A stretch of 64,000 nt of DNA from the NCBI RefSeq assembly GCF_001431295.2, contig NZ_LKAJ02000001.1, forward strand, positions 310,001 to 374,000, in the 5' to 3' direction. Below, piece after piece: positions 44,743 through 54,284 of the stretch. Position numbers and translations under genes: made by a program. A model generated the notes under the pieces. The model was not told where the DNA came from, did not search any database, and worked only from the letters and a program-made list of their open reading frames with translations. This DNA comes from Candidatus Berkiella aquae. Lineage in GTDB: Bacteria; Pseudomonadota; Gammaproteobacteria; Berkiellales; Berkiellaceae. Every line of letters starts with the position of its first letter. Position 1 is the first letter of the stretch.

Positions 44743-45780
44743 TTGATTGATAAAACATTAATAATTGGTCCATCTTGGGTGGGCGATATGGTAATGGCTC
44801 AGGCGCTGTTTAAAGCCATTAAGCTTCATTACCCTCAGACGGCGATTGATGTTCTGGCACCACAGTGGAGTGCGCCATTAACGGCACGTATGCCGGAAGT
44901 TTCTGCTAGCATTTCAATGACCTTAAAACATGGTGAATTTGGCTTGCAGCAAAGAAGGCAGTTAGCTAAAAAAATAAAAGAGAATCATTATCAGCGCTGT
45001 TATGTTTGCCCTAATTCTTGGAAATCGGCCCTCATTCCTTTCTTGGCAAGAATTCCAAAGCGGATAGGTTGGCGCGGCGAATGGCGTTATGGTCTGCTCA
45101 ATGAAGTCCGTATTTTAGATAAAAAACGTTGGCCATTGATGGTCGAGCGTTATTTAGCGCTTGGCTATGATAAAACACAACCCTTGCCTTCTCCTTTATT
45201 AAAGCCAGCATTAAAAGCTTGTGAAAATAATACGCAAGTCGCATTAAAGCAGTATCAATTAGCATTGAACAAACCTATTTTAGTCATTTGTCCTGGTGCA
45301 GAATTTGGTCCATCCAAGCGTTGGCCAGAAAATTATTATGCGCAATTGGCGAACCATTATGTAGCACAAAATTGGCAAGTGTGGATTTTTGGCTCTGCGA
45401 AAGATACAGAAGTCGCAAAATTAATACAAAGTACAGCACCGGAAGTTGTCGATCTTACCGGCCGCACATCGCTAGGGGATGCTATTGATTTAATGTCACT
45501 GGCAACCTTGGTCGTTACCAATGATTCTGGTTTAATGCATATTGCCGCAGCATTAAATATTCCGTTAGTGGCACTTTATGGTTCAACCGATCCAGGTTTC
45601 ACGCCACCTTTAAATGATAAGGTGAAAATTTTAAAAGAATCTGTTGCATGTAGTCCCTGTTTTAAACGAACTTGTCCCTTGATGCATCATCAATGCATGC
45701 AACAATTATCGGTTGCAAAAGTGTTGCAAGCCGCAGCAGATTTGCTCAATGTATACCCACAGCAGATGAAGGGTATATGA
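44743..45780 (+). CDS. waaF: Heptosyltransferase II WaaF
   Basis: 345 residues. I place the start at the TTG at 44743 (AGAGG 5 bases upstream), because conserved WaaF sequence begins there with 'LIIGPSWVGDMVMAQALF'; a frame from 44632 would add 37 unconserved residues. GT9 fold features include 'CPGAEFGPSKRWP' and the sugar-nucleotide site 'VTNDSGLMHIAAAL'. It adds the second L-glycero-D-manno-heptose to the LPS inner core using ADP-heptose made by HldE and HldD downstream. It overlaps waaC by four bases. Confidence 0.95.
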   Translation: MIDKTLIIGPSWVGDMVMAQALFKAIKLHYPQTAIDVLAPQWSAPLTARMPEVSASISMTLKHGEFGLQQRRQLAKKIKENHYQRCYVCPNSWKSALIPFLARIPKRIGWRGEWRYGLLNEVRILDKKRWPLMVERYLALGYDKTQPLPSPLLKPALKACENNTQVALKQYQLALNKPILVICPGAEFGPSKRWPENYYAQLANHYVAQNWQVWIFGSAKDTEVAKLIQSTAPEVVDLTGRTSLGDAIDLMSLATLVVTNDSGLMHIAAALNIPLVALYGSTDPGFTPPLNDKVKILKESVACSPCFKRTCPLMHHQCMQQLSVAKVLQAAADLLNVYPQQMKGI

Positions 45781-46856
45781 AAAAGATTTTAATCATCAAA
45801 ATGTCTTCTATGGGCGATGTGATTCATACACTTCCTGCCATTACGGATGCAAAAGCTGTTTTTCCTAATATTGAATTTGATTGGGTTGTAGAGCCAGGAT
45901 TTGCCGAAATTCCTTTATGGCATCCAGCGGTTAATCAAGTGATCAAGGCACCACTACGTCGTTGGCGGCGCTCTCTTTGGCAGGCTTATCAGCAAGGTGA
46001 ATGCTCAGCATTTATTAAAACACTGCGAGAAACACACTATGATTTGATCATTGATGCACAAGGATTGATCAAAAGTGCCATGATAGCCTGTTTAGCAAAA
46101 GGCAAACGCGTTGGTTTGCACTATGGCAGTGCTCGTGAAAAATGGGCAAGCTTATTTTATGAACAACGTGTTGAAGTTCCTTGGCAACAACATGCGGTAG
46201 AAAGAGTGCGGCAACTGTTTGCTGGCGCACTTCAATATGCCGTTCCCCAAACACCACCGCAGTATGGTGTGGATACGACGCGGTTACCGACGTTGTCATA
46301 TGGTGATGATACGATTTTCTTTTTACATGGTACGACATGGTCAACTAAGCATTGGCCGCCATCTTTTTGGGAACAATTGGCTTATATTGTCGGACAAAGT
46401 GGCTACCATGTGTTATTACCATGGGGCAATGAACAAGAGAAATCACGGGCATTGGCGATTCAGCAATATTGCCAGCAGCATCAGGTTAGTAAAGTACCGA
46501 CGGTCTTGCCGAAGCATTCCTTAGCGGAATTAACGACATTACTAAGTCAAGCAAAAGGTGTCGTTGCTGTCGACACTGGTTTAGGTCATATGGCTGCAGC
46601 AATGGCTGTGCCAACGGTATCGCTATATGGACCTACATCACCACAGCTTACAGGGGCCTATGGTCCTTGGCAGCATCACATCAAGAGCACTTTAGCATGT
46701 TCTCCTTGTTTTGGGCGTGAATGCCGACAAGGACAATCATTTGCTGTGATGCCCCCATGTTTTGAGAGCATGACGCCAAGTACGGTATGGCAAGGATTAA
46801 AAAAACTTATGAACGATTATCAAACATCAATATGGCAACCAATAAATCTTTCTTAG
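45777..46856 (+). CDS. waaC: Heptosyltransferase I WaaC
   Basis: 359 residues starting inside the waaF stop (ATGA). The N-terminus 'KKILIIKMSSMGDVIHTLPAI' and later 'DTGLGHMAAAM' and 'YGPTSP' are those of the family-9 heptosyltransferase that adds the first heptose to Kdo. Its 3' end overlaps the following membrane protein gene. Together with waaF it builds the heptose region of the core. There are extra basic residues at the C-terminus, nothing unusual. Confidence 0.95.
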   Translation: MKKILIIKMSSMGDVIHTLPAITDAKAVFPNIEFDWVVEPGFAEIPLWHPAVNQVIKAPLRRWRRSLWQAYQQGECSAFIKTLRETHYDLIIDAQGLIKSAMIACLAKGKRVGLHYGSAREKWASLFYEQRVEVPWQQHAVERVRQLFAGALQYAVPQTPPQYGVDTTRLPTLSYGDDTIFFLHGTTWSTKHWPPSFWEQLAYIVGQSGYHVLLPWGNEQEKSRALAIQQYCQQHQVSKVPTVLPKHSLAELTTLLSQAKGVVAVDTGLGHMAAAMAVPTVSLYGPTSPQLTGAYGPWQHHIKSTLACSPCFGRECRQGQSFAVMPPCFESMTPSTVWQGLKKLMNDYQTSIWQPINLS

Positions 46857-48070
46857 AACTTTCTGATCCAAAGTGGGATAAGCTCGGCCAAGCAAGTGCA
46901 ATTGCATTGGCATTTGTTGTGCCTATCTCTACCGCAATAACTACCATTTTGGTTGTCCTTTGCTTCCTGGCGTGGTTATTAGGTCCCAATCACGCACAAA
47001 AGAAAGACATCTTATCTTCACATCCCATCGTCATGTGGATTTATGCACTTATTCTACTTGCTCTGTGCGGTATGTTTTATTCTGCGGGCGATGAAGAAAC
47101 CATGAGGCGTAGTTTGATTGACAGCCTGCGTTTAGGGGTAATCCCTATTTTAATGTATTTTTATCAAGATAAAAAAATAGGTCGTCTTGCTTTGTGGGCA
47201 TTTGCTTGTGCCATGATTTTTACGATGGTGCTTGCTTTTGGTAAAGTCTATGCCGGTTTACCCATTGGCACCAAATACCCTATGGGAGCTGTTTTTAAGA
47301 GTCATATTAAGACAAGTTACTTTATGGCAATTGCGGCTTTCTTCTTAGCTTTTCAATGTAAATATTTGCCAAAATATCGGTGGTCATTGCTGATTATCGT
47401 TGGATTCATGATTTACTATTTACTTTTCATGAGTGTGGGACGGATTGGGTATATTACGATTGTATTTAGTTTTCTATTTTTAGCGTGGCAATGGTATCGC
47501 TTAAAAGGTATTTTGCTCGCCACCTGTGTTGCGTGCGCCATGTTAGTAGGTACTTATTTTACTTCTCCTGTCTTCTCACAACGAGTTAACTTGCTCGTGC
47601 AAGATATGGATTTTTATCACCAAGGCGGTCGTTTAATAGAGTCTTCCTTGGGGTCACGTTTAGCATTTGCCAAGACCAGTACAGCACTTATCATGCAAGA
47701 ACCTTTGCTAGGATGGGGAACGGGTAGTTATGGGGCAGCTTATGCTCAATACCATCAAGGCGAAGCGACATTATTGACTGATAATCCTCACAATGAATAT
47801 TTACGCATTGCCGTGGAATCCGGAATAGTGGGGTTGTTGCTGTTGTTAGGATTATTCTATCGACAATGGCAATTGACGTCACAAATGCCTTTAGATATTC
47901 GGGGGTTTTGCCAAGGTGTTCTGCTAACCTTTATGTTAGGGTGTATGCTAAATTCTTGGTTGAAAGATTTTGCTGAAGGTTACTTTTTCTGCCTCATGAC
48001 AGCGATTTGCTTTGCAATTATTCCGTTGCCGAGCCGCAAGTTAACAGCAAAAGCGGTGTTGTTACATTAA
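46832..48070 (+). CDS. O-antigen ligase/polymerase-like membrane protein (WaaL-like)
   Basis: 412 residues from an ATG at 46832; another ATG lies at 46787. About ten or more membrane helices, with the Wzy_C/O-antigen ligase region 'LGSRLAFAKTSTALIMQEPLLGWGTGSYG' (shown here only as 'GWGTGSYGAAY') and 'TDNPHNEYLRIAVE', the large periplasmic loop with His that is typical of WaaL. Such enzymes transfer O-antigen from undecaprenyl carrier to the core. A polymerase role cannot be excluded. It overlaps waaC by 25 bases. Confidence 0.85.
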   Translation: MATNKSFLELSDPKWDKLGQASAIALAFVVPISTAITTILVVLCFLAWLLGPNHAQKKDILSSHPIVMWIYALILLALCGMFYSAGDEETMRRSLIDSLRLGVIPILMYFYQDKKIGRLALWAFACAMIFTMVLAFGKVYAGLPIGTKYPMGAVFKSHIKTSYFMAIAAFFLAFQCKYLPKYRWSLLIIVGFMIYYLLFMSVGRIGYITIVFSFLFLAWQWYRLKGILLATCVACAMLVGTYFTSPVFSQRVNLLVQDMDFYHQGGRLIESSLGSRLAFAKTSTALIMQEPLLGWGTGSYGAAYAQYHQGEATLLTDNPHNEYLRIAVESGIVGLLLLLGLFYRQWQLTSQMPLDIRGFCQGVLLTFMLGCMLNSWLKDFAEGYFFCLMTAICFAIIPLPSRKLTAKAVLLH

Positions 48071-48082
48071 CGGGATTGAACC

Positions 48083-48913
48083 ATGAATCAGCTTGGTGTG
48101 AGTGTCATTGTAACTACCTATAATTGGCCAAGTGCGCTAGATAGGGTGTTAAGTGGTTTATGCGCGCAGCAATATAAACACTTTGAAGTGATCATTGCTG
48201 ATGATGGTTCCAAAGAGGAAACCGGGAGAGTTATTCAATCATGGAAAGAGAGAGCCCCTTTTCCTATTAAGCACTGCTGGCATCCAGATGAAGGATTTAG
48301 AGCTGCAATGATTCGTAATCGTGCAGCAGCATTAGCGCAGTACGATTATCTTGTATTTATTGATGGGGATTGTGTTCCTTTGCCTCATTTTGTGGGTAAT
48401 CATGCGCAGTTAGCAGAACCTGGTTTTTTTGTGGCAGGTAATCGATTACTGCTAAACCAACCCTTCACAATGAAAGCATTGACTCAAAAAATAGCCCTTG
48501 AAAAATTAACGCTTGCCAAATGGGCATGGGTAACAATGAAGCGTGATTGCAATCGATTTTTACCCCTTTTAACTTTACCACTTGGACGATTAAGAAAATT
48601 AGCACCTAAAAAATGGAAAGGTGTTAAAACCTGTAATTTAGGACTGTGGCGTAAGGATTATATCCGCGTCAATGGATTAGATGAAAACTATGTGGGATGG
48701 GGTTTCGAAGATTCCGATCTCGTTATTAGATTGTTAAGATCTACCATCAAGCGCAAATCTGGAAAATTCGCAACAGGCCTTGTGCATCTTTGGCATAAAG
48801 AACAAAACAGAGCCATGTTAACGGACAATGCTTATCGTCTAGCACAGACATTACAAAGCACCCAGATAAGAGCAAAAAAAGGTTTTGATCAGTATTGCCA
48901 TGAAAATGATTGA
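48083..48913 (+). CDS. Family 2 glycosyltransferase (LPS core type)
   Basis: 276 residues, with the GT2 motifs 'SVIVTTYNWPSALDRVL', 'IIADDGSKE', 'FIDGDCVPLP' (DXD) and a galactosyltransferase C-terminal-like end 'VGWGFEDSDLVIRLL'. Its likely job is adding a hexose to the LPS core or capsule. Twelve bases after the WaaL-like gene; overlaps the next gene by 14 bases. Confidence 0.9.
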   Translation: MNQLGVSVIVTTYNWPSALDRVLSGLCAQQYKHFEVIIADDGSKEETGRVIQSWKERAPFPIKHCWHPDEGFRAAMIRNRAAALAQYDYLVFIDGDCVPLPHFVGNHAQLAEPGFFVAGNRLLLNQPFTMKALTQKIALEKLTLAKWAWVTMKRDCNRFLPLLTLPLGRLRKLAPKKWKGVKTCNLGLWRKDYIRVNGLDENYVGWGFEDSDLVIRLLRSTIKRKSGKFATGLVHLWHKEQNRAMLTDNAYRLAQTLQSTQIRAKKGFDQYCHEND

Positions 48914-49607
48914 TTGCAAGTGGAATAAATTGACTATCTGTCAACCACAATTTCATACGCAAAAAATGCAAGTTGTATTGCAAGATGTTGATTCAGCGAT
49001 GCAAACGCCATTGAAAATCCTGAAAGATGATCCTACTTCGACGGTAGTTGTTGTCTCGGTTGATGATGAGCCAATCGTGATTAAGCGTTCTAATACCAAA
49101 GGTGTTTTACATGGGTTGCGTCGATTAGTTTGTACCTCCAGAGCAAAAAAAAATTGGCATTATGCAAAGCGTTTAGCGCTGGCCAACATAAAAACATTTG
49201 AACCTATTGCTTATGTTGAAGACCGTTTTGGCCCATTCAAAAAGCGTTCCTATTTTATTTGCTCATTAATAAAGGGTATTGATGCGTTACACTTCTTTTC
49301 GCAGATAAATTATCAATCCCAATGGGAGGTTGTTGCCCAAAAGATTGTTGAACTTATTCAACAATTAGGTGATGAACATTTGAGTCATCGTGATTTAAAT
49401 TTAAGTAATATTATATTGGTTAAAGAACAACCTTATCTTATTGATTTAGATAGCATGCGCCAATATCGGTGGCGGCTCCATGCAAATCGTGCAACTCAAC
49501 ATGCGGTGAAACGTTTTATGGAAAATTGGCAAGATTATCCAGAAATCTCAGCGCAAGTTGCACAAATATTTACAAGCCATTTTCAAGCAAGGGGTTTGCT
49601 GTGCTAG
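48900..49607 (+). CDS. Lipopolysaccharide-core-type kinase (WaaP/Kdo-kinase-like)
   Basis: 235 residues. The kinase catalytic loop reads 'HLSHRDLNLSNIILV' and the metal-binding Asp 'YLIDLDSMR', typical of the WaaP/Rio-related bacterial sugar kinases. These phosphorylate heptose or Kdo in the inner core. The start at 48900 overlaps the upstream glycosyltransferase stop. Exact substrate unknown. Confidence 0.78.
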   Translation: MKMIDCKWNKLTICQPQFHTQKMQVVLQDVDSAMQTPLKILKDDPTSTVVVVSVDDEPIVIKRSNTKGVLHGLRRLVCTSRAKKNWHYAKRLALANIKTFEPIAYVEDRFGPFKKRSYFICSLIKGIDALHFFSQINYQSQWEVVAQKIVELIQQLGDEHLSHRDLNLSNIILVKEQPYLIDLDSMRQYRWRLHANRATQHAVKRFMENWQDYPEISAQVAQIFTSHFQARGLLC

Positions 49608-49702
49608 GATGCGTTTCGCAGAAATAATGATTGCAAGCGCAGAGTGGATTTTGTGAGCGGCATTTAAACTAAGAAAGTAAAATAAAATAAAAAAGGGTCG
49701 TT

Positions 49703-51148
49703 ATGTTAAATTGTCCTGATTTTTCCAGCTGTAATGTGGTTGTGATTGGTGATGCGATGCTTGATCGCTATTGGCACGGTGACACTTCACGTATTTCACC
49801 CGAAGCGCCGGTACCCGTAGTGAGAATTGATCGTCACGAAGAGAGGGTGGGTGGCGCTGCTAATGTTGCCGTTAATGTGACAGCATTGGGAGGTAAAACA
49901 ACCTTAATCAGTGTTATTGGTGAAGATGATCCAGGGCGGCAACTATTCAGAATGTTGCAAAGTAAAAATGTTCAATGTGATTTCATTCGTTCTCCCACAT
50001 TGAATACCACTTTAAAATTACGAGTACTAGGTCGCCATCAACAACTTATTCGCTTAGATTTTGAAGATAAAGTGTTATGGCCTGCGGAAAAAATCATTGA
50101 GCGATTTGCACCCTTAGCTGCTAAAACAGATGTTTTAATTTTGTCAGATTATGCCAAAGGTGTCTTGGCTTACCCGCAAGCCATCATAGAATATGCCCGC
50201 AAAAATGGTGTTAAGGTGATTGTTGATCCTAAAAATGCAGATCTTAGTATTTATCGAGGTGCTAATATCTTAACGCCAAATATGAGTGAATTTGAGATGG
50301 CGGTAGGTGCTTGCCACAATGAAGCAGATATCGTCCGCAAAGGATTAGAACTCGTTAATCATTTGGCTTTAGATGCATTATTGGTAACGCGTGGTTCACA
50401 GGGTATGACGTTGCTTGAGAAAAATGGCAACATTAAACATATACCTACCAAAGCGCGAGAAGTATTTGATATCACAGGAGCGGGCGATACCGTTATTGCG
50501 GTATTAGCAAGTGCAATAGCCGCTAAGTGTTCATTCGTTGATGCAGCTGAATTAGCGAATATTGCTGCTGGTATTTCCGTTGGTCGCTTAGGGACCGCAA
50601 CTATCACAAGTGATGAAATAAAGCATGAGCTTGATATTGCAAAAGGTTATGCATCCTCTGTAAATATTTTATCGCAACAATCATTACTGGCAGAAGTAGA
50701 TAAATTAAAGTTAAAAAGAAAGAAAATAGTCATGACCAATGGCTGTTTTGATATTTTGCATGCAGGGCATATTACATATTTGCAACAAGCTAGAGCATTA
50801 GGTGATTGCTTAATCATGGCAGTGAATGATGATGCATCGATTAAGAGATTAAAAGGACCAACTCGCCCAGTTAATCCTTTAGCTGAACGTATGCAAGTAC
50901 TGGCAGCCTTAGGATGTGTCGATTTTGTTGTTCCTTTTAGTGAAGATACGCCAGCAGCCCTTATTGAAGCAGTGACGCCCCATATTCTAGTGAAGGGGGG
51001 CGATTATGAAGTGCATCAAATCGCGGGTGCTTCTCATGTGCTTGCCCACGGTGGACAAGTTAAAATTTTGCCTTTTGTTCCAGGATGTTCAACAACAGGC
51101 ATGCTAGAACGCATAAACCAAACAGCCGTTGAATTGGAGGTATCATGA
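49703..51148 (+). CDS. hldE: Bifunctional heptose kinase/adenylyltransferase HldE
   Basis: 481 residues. The N-terminal ribokinase domain has '[10 protein letters not shown]' and the catalytic 'DITGAGDT' (an intact version of the motif that the IolC-like protein lacks). The C-terminal nucleotidyltransferase has '[12 protein letters not shown]'. It phosphorylates heptose-7-phosphate at C1 and then adds AMP, giving ADP-D-glycero-D-manno-heptose. Overlaps hldD by four bases. Length is normal. Confidence 0.97.
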   Translation: MLNCPDFSSCNVVVIGDAMLDRYWHGDTSRISPEAPVPVVRIDRHEERVGGAANVAVNVTALGGKTTLISVIGEDDPGRQLFRMLQSKNVQCDFIRSPTLNTTLKLRVLGRHQQLIRLDFEDKVLWPAEKIIERFAPLAAKTDVLILSDYAKGVLAYPQAIIEYARKNGVKVIVDPKNADLSIYRGANILTPNMSEFEMAVGACHNEADIVRKGLELVNHLALDALLVTRGSQGMTLLEKNGNIKHIPTKAREVFDITGAGDTVIAVLASAIAAKCSFVDAAELANIAAGISVGRLGTATITSDEIKHELDIAKGYASSVNILSQQSLLAEVDKLKLKRKKIVMTNGCFDILHAGHITYLQQARALGDCLIMAVNDDASIKRLKGPTRPVNPLAERMQVLAALGCVDFVVPFSEDTPAALIEAVTPHILVKGGDYEVHQIAGASHVLAHGGQVKILPFVPGCSTTGMLERINQTAVELEVS

Positions 51149-52089
51149 TTATTGTAACTGGCGGTGCAGGCTTTATTGGCTCAAATATTGTCAAAAAATT
51201 AAATCAACGAGGTATAAAAGATATCATTGTTGTTGATGAGCTCACCGATGGCACAAAATTTGCGCATTTAGCCGAAGTAGAAATTGCTGATTATCTTGAT
51301 AAAGATGCTTTTTTACGTTTAATTGAAAAACGAGATAGTTTTAATCAAGATATTCAAGCCATTTTTCATGAAGGTGCATGTTCAAGCACAACGGAATGGA
51401 ATGGCCGATACATGATGGAGAATAATTATGAATACTCCAAATCAGTATTGCATTATTGCTTAGACAGAGGCGTTAATTTGCTGTATGCATCAAGCGCTGC
51501 GACTTACGGTGATGGTCAAATTTTCAAAGAAGAATTAGCGTATGAGAAACCATTAAATGTGTATGGTTACTCTAAGTTTTTATTTGATCAATATGTGCGA
51601 AGACTCTTACCAGAAGCCAAAAGCCAGATTGTCGGTTTTCGCTATTTTAATGTATATGGTCCACATGAAGATCATAAAGGCAGTATGGCAAGCGTTGCTT
51701 ATCATTTAAATCAACAGTTACCTAAAAATGGTATGGTAAAGCTATTTGAAGGTTGTGATGGTTATGGTAATGGCGAACAACGTCGAGATTTCGTTTATGT
51801 TGGCGATGTTGTCGATGTCAATTTATGGTTTATGGATAATCCTCAGTGCAAAGGTATTTTTAATGTTGGTACGGGTAAAAGCCAAAGCTTTAATGATGTT
51901 GCCAATGCCGTCATAGCTTGGCATGGCAAAGGCCACATTGAGTACATTCCATTTCCTGAACATCTAAAAGGGCGCTATCAAAGCTTTACCGAAGCGGATA
52001 TTACCTTATTACGTCAAGCAGGTTTTTCCCAACCTTTCAAAACAGTAGAAGAAGGGGTGAAAGCGTATTTGGACGAGATAGCGAAATAA
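51145..52089 (+). CDS. hldD: ADP-L-glycero-D-manno-heptose 6-epimerase HldD
   Basis: 314 residues with the Rossmann start '[14 protein letters not shown]', active-site Tyr/Lys in 'YGYSKFLFD', and '[10 protein letters not shown]'. It converts the D-glycero ADP-heptose made by HldE to the L-glycero form used by WaaC and WaaF. Last gene of the long plus-strand run starting at 39058; a strong hairpin follows. Confidence 0.97.
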   Translation: MIIVTGGAGFIGSNIVKKLNQRGIKDIIVVDELTDGTKFAHLAEVEIADYLDKDAFLRLIEKRDSFNQDIQAIFHEGACSSTTEWNGRYMMENNYEYSKSVLHYCLDRGVNLLYASSAATYGDGQIFKEELAYEKPLNVYGYSKFLFDQYVRRLLPEAKSQIVGFRYFNVYGPHEDHKGSMASVAYHLNQQLPKNGMVKLFEGCDGYGNGEQRRDFVYVGDVVDVNLWFMDNPQCKGIFNVGTGKSQSFNDVANAVIAWHGKGHIEYIPFPEHLKGRYQSFTEADITLLRQAGFSQPFKTVEEGVKAYLDEIAK

Positions 52090-52100
52090 TGCATTTACGA

Positions 52101-52132
52101 CCGTCATTGCAAGGTGAGCCTTGCAGTGACGG
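52101..52132 (+). terminator. Stable hairpin after hldD (REP-like)
   Basis: 14-bp arms (one G.T pair), 4-base loop. The half-sequence 'cgtcattgc' is shared with the palindrome after mscL (14433), so this may be a dispersed repeat that also ends the LPS operon. No T-run. Confidence 0.6.
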
Positions 52133-52150
52133 AACGACTAACGGATCCTT

Positions 52151-52336
52151 ATGCAGTACAAAGGACTGATTGCAAAATATTACTACGATGTTCGTTCTGG
52201 GGTATTTATTGGTGAAGTCATTAATACCTTAGAAGTTATCGTCTTTAGCGCTTCTACTTTAGATAAATTAGAAATGGCGATGAGGGATGCCATTGATGAT
52301 TATCTTGCATTGAGTGAAATACAAATTGTTAATTAA
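52151..52336 (+). CDS. HicB-like domain protein (orphan)
   Basis: 61 residues. The fold pattern 'GLIAKYYYDVRSGVFIGEVI' and 'STLDKLEMAMRDAIDDYLAL' resembles the partial RNase H-like domain of HicB antitoxins, but the usual DNA-binding C-terminus is absent and there is no hicA gene beside it. It converges on the RES toxin gene. It could be a remnant antitoxin or a solo regulator. Confidence 0.6.
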   Translation: MQYKGLIAKYYYDVRSGVFIGEVINTLEVIVFSASTLDKLEMAMRDAIDDYLALSEIQIVN

Positions 52337-52341
52337 ATGGG

Positions 52342-53040
52342 TTAAGCAGTTTGGGTAAAAGGTTTTATCATTAGATAAAGCTCATTTGGTTTTTTTTCAA
52401 CTCTTACAGTTTGATTAATGGGATCAATATAATAAGTTAAGTATTGACTCACTCTAGGATTGCTTAAGATTTGTGAATTAAATACCACAACATTTACTCC
52501 ACCTGGTTTTCTTGCAGAGGGGGCAAGCAGACCTGGATGACCTTGCGTTGCAAGATGTCTACCTATTTGTTGTGTATAAGAATAATCATCATGAATAAGT
52601 TTAGGAAAATGATTTTGTAGTTCTCGAAAATCAAGCAAGATCCCTTCGCAAAATATATTATAAATGGCTCTTTCTCGAATAATAACTTCTTTTATTCCCT
52701 CGACATTCAGTTCATTTTTTAAGTTATGAAATGCTGTTTCATAAATAGTTGTATCCAGCTCCATAGAGCCATACCAGCAACCAAAGGAGCCATCACTATA
52801 ACGAGTGCGCTGGTAATTTTCAGAATCAAAGGGAAATAATACACTGGTTGTATAATGGAAACCGCGTTGGATGAAATCTGGGGCGCAATCTTGCTTTACG
52901 CGTGATTCAGCAGCAATCGCTACGGCTTTGTAATCGTTATCATCGTAGAGATCATCAAATAAATCTTCACTAATTCGCAGAGAGGGTATATTTCTTTTAA
53001 CATCTTCGTTGACAGTGGCATTTTTAGCATAAAGATCCAT
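52342..53040 (-). CDS. RES-domain toxin
   Basis: 232 residues. The RES signature appears as 'RGFHYTT', 'RTRYSDGSFGCWYGSMELDTTIYETAFH' (with the Arg, Tyr and Glu expected at the active site; shown in part as 'GCWYGSMELDTTIYETAFH'). RES toxins degrade or ADP-ribosylate using NAD. The preceding gene encodes the antitoxin, overlapping by one base, and the pair is a type II toxin-antitoxin system. Normal RES toxins are about 150-230 residues. Toxicity was not tested. Confidence 0.88.
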   Translation of the reverse strand: MDLYAKNATVNEDVKRNIPSLRISEDLFDDLYDDNDYKAVAIAAESRVKQDCAPDFIQRGFHYTTSVLFPFDSENYQRTRYSDGSFGCWYGSMELDTTIYETAFHNLKNELNVEGIKEVIIRERAIYNIFCEGILLDFRELQNHFPKLIHDDYSYTQQIGRHLATQGHPGLLAPSARKPGGVNVVVFNSQILSNPRVSQYLTYYIDPINQTVRVEKKPNELYLMIKPFTQTA

Positions 53041-53468
53041 TATTGTCCTCTTACAAAATCAAGATAACGCGCGACGCGTGCGGCGCCCAGTACACCTTGA
53101 GATTGCATAACATCTAAAGGAGTGAGATTATCAAAAGCTTTATTGCGATGATTAATCCATGAATAACGAATTTGGGGATTGTGGGGATATAGAATGCGTA
53201 ATGCCTTATGGATAGCAAGTAAATAGCCTGCTCGATCAAGCATATCTCTTGATTTGGGCAGAGGACTGTCTCCTTTGCGATATTTATCTAAAGCACTTCG
53301 ACTTTGTTCGCTCATTCCCAAAAGATTTAACTGCGAGCGTTGATCTAGCTGCCAGTGTGAAAATAGCTTCATTAACATCAATGCTAATTTTTTTCTTGCT
53401 TCAACACTTTCTAAATCAACTGAGGTATCAATTAAGGAAGTAGGGACTGGCGGTTTTATTTTACCCAT
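53040..53468 (-). CDS. Xre-type antitoxin partner of RES toxin (DUF2384-like)
   Basis: 142 residues. An N-terminal helix region with an HTH-like stretch ('HWQLDQRSQLNLLGMSEQSRSALDKYRKG') and the C-terminal toxin-binding DUF2384-like part ('NPQIRYSWINHRNKAFDNLTPLDVM', abbreviated 'AFDNLTPLDVM') fit the Xre/MbcA antitoxin group. It is first in the operon, as usual, and probably autoregulates through the palindromes upstream. Confidence 0.87.
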   Translation of the reverse strand: MGKIKPPVPTSLIDTSVDLESVEARKKLALMLMKLFSHWQLDQRSQLNLLGMSEQSRSALDKYRKGDSPLPKSRDMLDRAGYLLAIHKALRILYPHNPQIRYSWINHRNKAFDNLTPLDVMQSQGVLGAARVARYLDFVRGQ

Positions 53469-53523
53469 AAAAAACTCCTATACGGATAATTTACACTGCG
53501 CTATGGGTAAATATAGCATTGTT

Positions 53524-53570
53524 TTGAATATATATAAACATTATTTGTATTTATATATTCAAATAATGTT
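53524..53570. promoter_or_regulatory. Overlapping palindromes upstream of the toxin-antitoxin operon
   Basis: Two interleaved perfect inverted repeats: 10-bp arms at 53524-53533 and 53553-53562, and 11-bp arms at 53537-53547 and 53560-53570. They lie about 56-102 bases upstream of the antitoxin start in very AT-rich DNA. A likely operator for the Xre antitoxin. Confidence 0.6.
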
Positions 53571-53612
53571 GTTGGTTGGGCAGCTAAAAGGTGTATTTCA
53601 TCGAGAACTATA

Positions 53613-54188
53613 TTAAGGTTTTCCTATTTTCTTTTTTCGATAAGCTGCAAAATCAACCACATTATTGACTGCGGGAGTCGATTGGCCAAACCAAGTACGC
53701 GTTTGTAGACTATCGATGGTATTATTCCGTAATTCCAACATTTTACGAGATAAACCGGCAGGTTGAGGTTTGTGTGCAGGCCATTGATACTTCACGTTAT
53801 GTCGATGACGTTGTTCAATTAATCTCGCGATTTCCAAGAATCCATGTTGGTAAGCCATGGTGGCTGCCGTGTGAAATTGACCATTTTCAAGATGAATATT
53901 TGCCCCCCAACTTAACAATAATTGAGTTGCTTTGATATTGCCGGTTAAAGCTGCATAGTGCAAAGGGGTCATATGGGTGTAAGAAAGATCAGTTGCTAGC
54001 GCATTGATATTTGCCCCTTTTTCTAAAAGGGCTTTTGCAACATCCATAAAATTCTTTTGTATCGCAAGATGCAATGCGGTCTGACCTTGTTGATCGTATT
54101 GTGAAACTTGATAAGGCTTAGCATGTTGAATCAGCGCAAGTGCAAGTTCGGTATGGCCCTGGCGAAGTGCATTGATAATAATACTCAT
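53613..54188 (-). CDS. Small ankyrin-repeat protein
   Basis: 191 residues with about four ankyrin units, e.g. 'QGQTALHLAIQKN', 'MTPLHYAALTGNIKAT' and 'ENGQFHTAATMAYQHG', followed by a polar tail ending 'FAAYRKKKIGKP'. No signal peptide. Ankyrin proteins with basic tails are common effector candidates in Legionellales. Its target is unknown. Convergent with nothing; the next gene upstream is in the same direction. Confidence 0.87.
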   Translation of the reverse strand: MSIIINALRQGHTELALALIQHAKPYQVSQYDQQGQTALHLAIQKNFMDVAKALLEKGANINALATDLSYTHMTPLHYAALTGNIKATQLLLSWGANIHLENGQFHTAATMAYQHGFLEIARLIEQRHRHNVKYQWPAHKPQPAGLSRKMLELRNNTIDSLQTRTWFGQSTPAVNNVVDFAAYRKKKIGKP

Positions 54189-54284
54189 GGTCTAACCCGG
54201 TTTTTCTTATTATTGTCTCCAGTGTAAGGGATGACACAATAAGGGGGAATTGTACCTTCGGACCTGTATTTTTATATCTATTCT

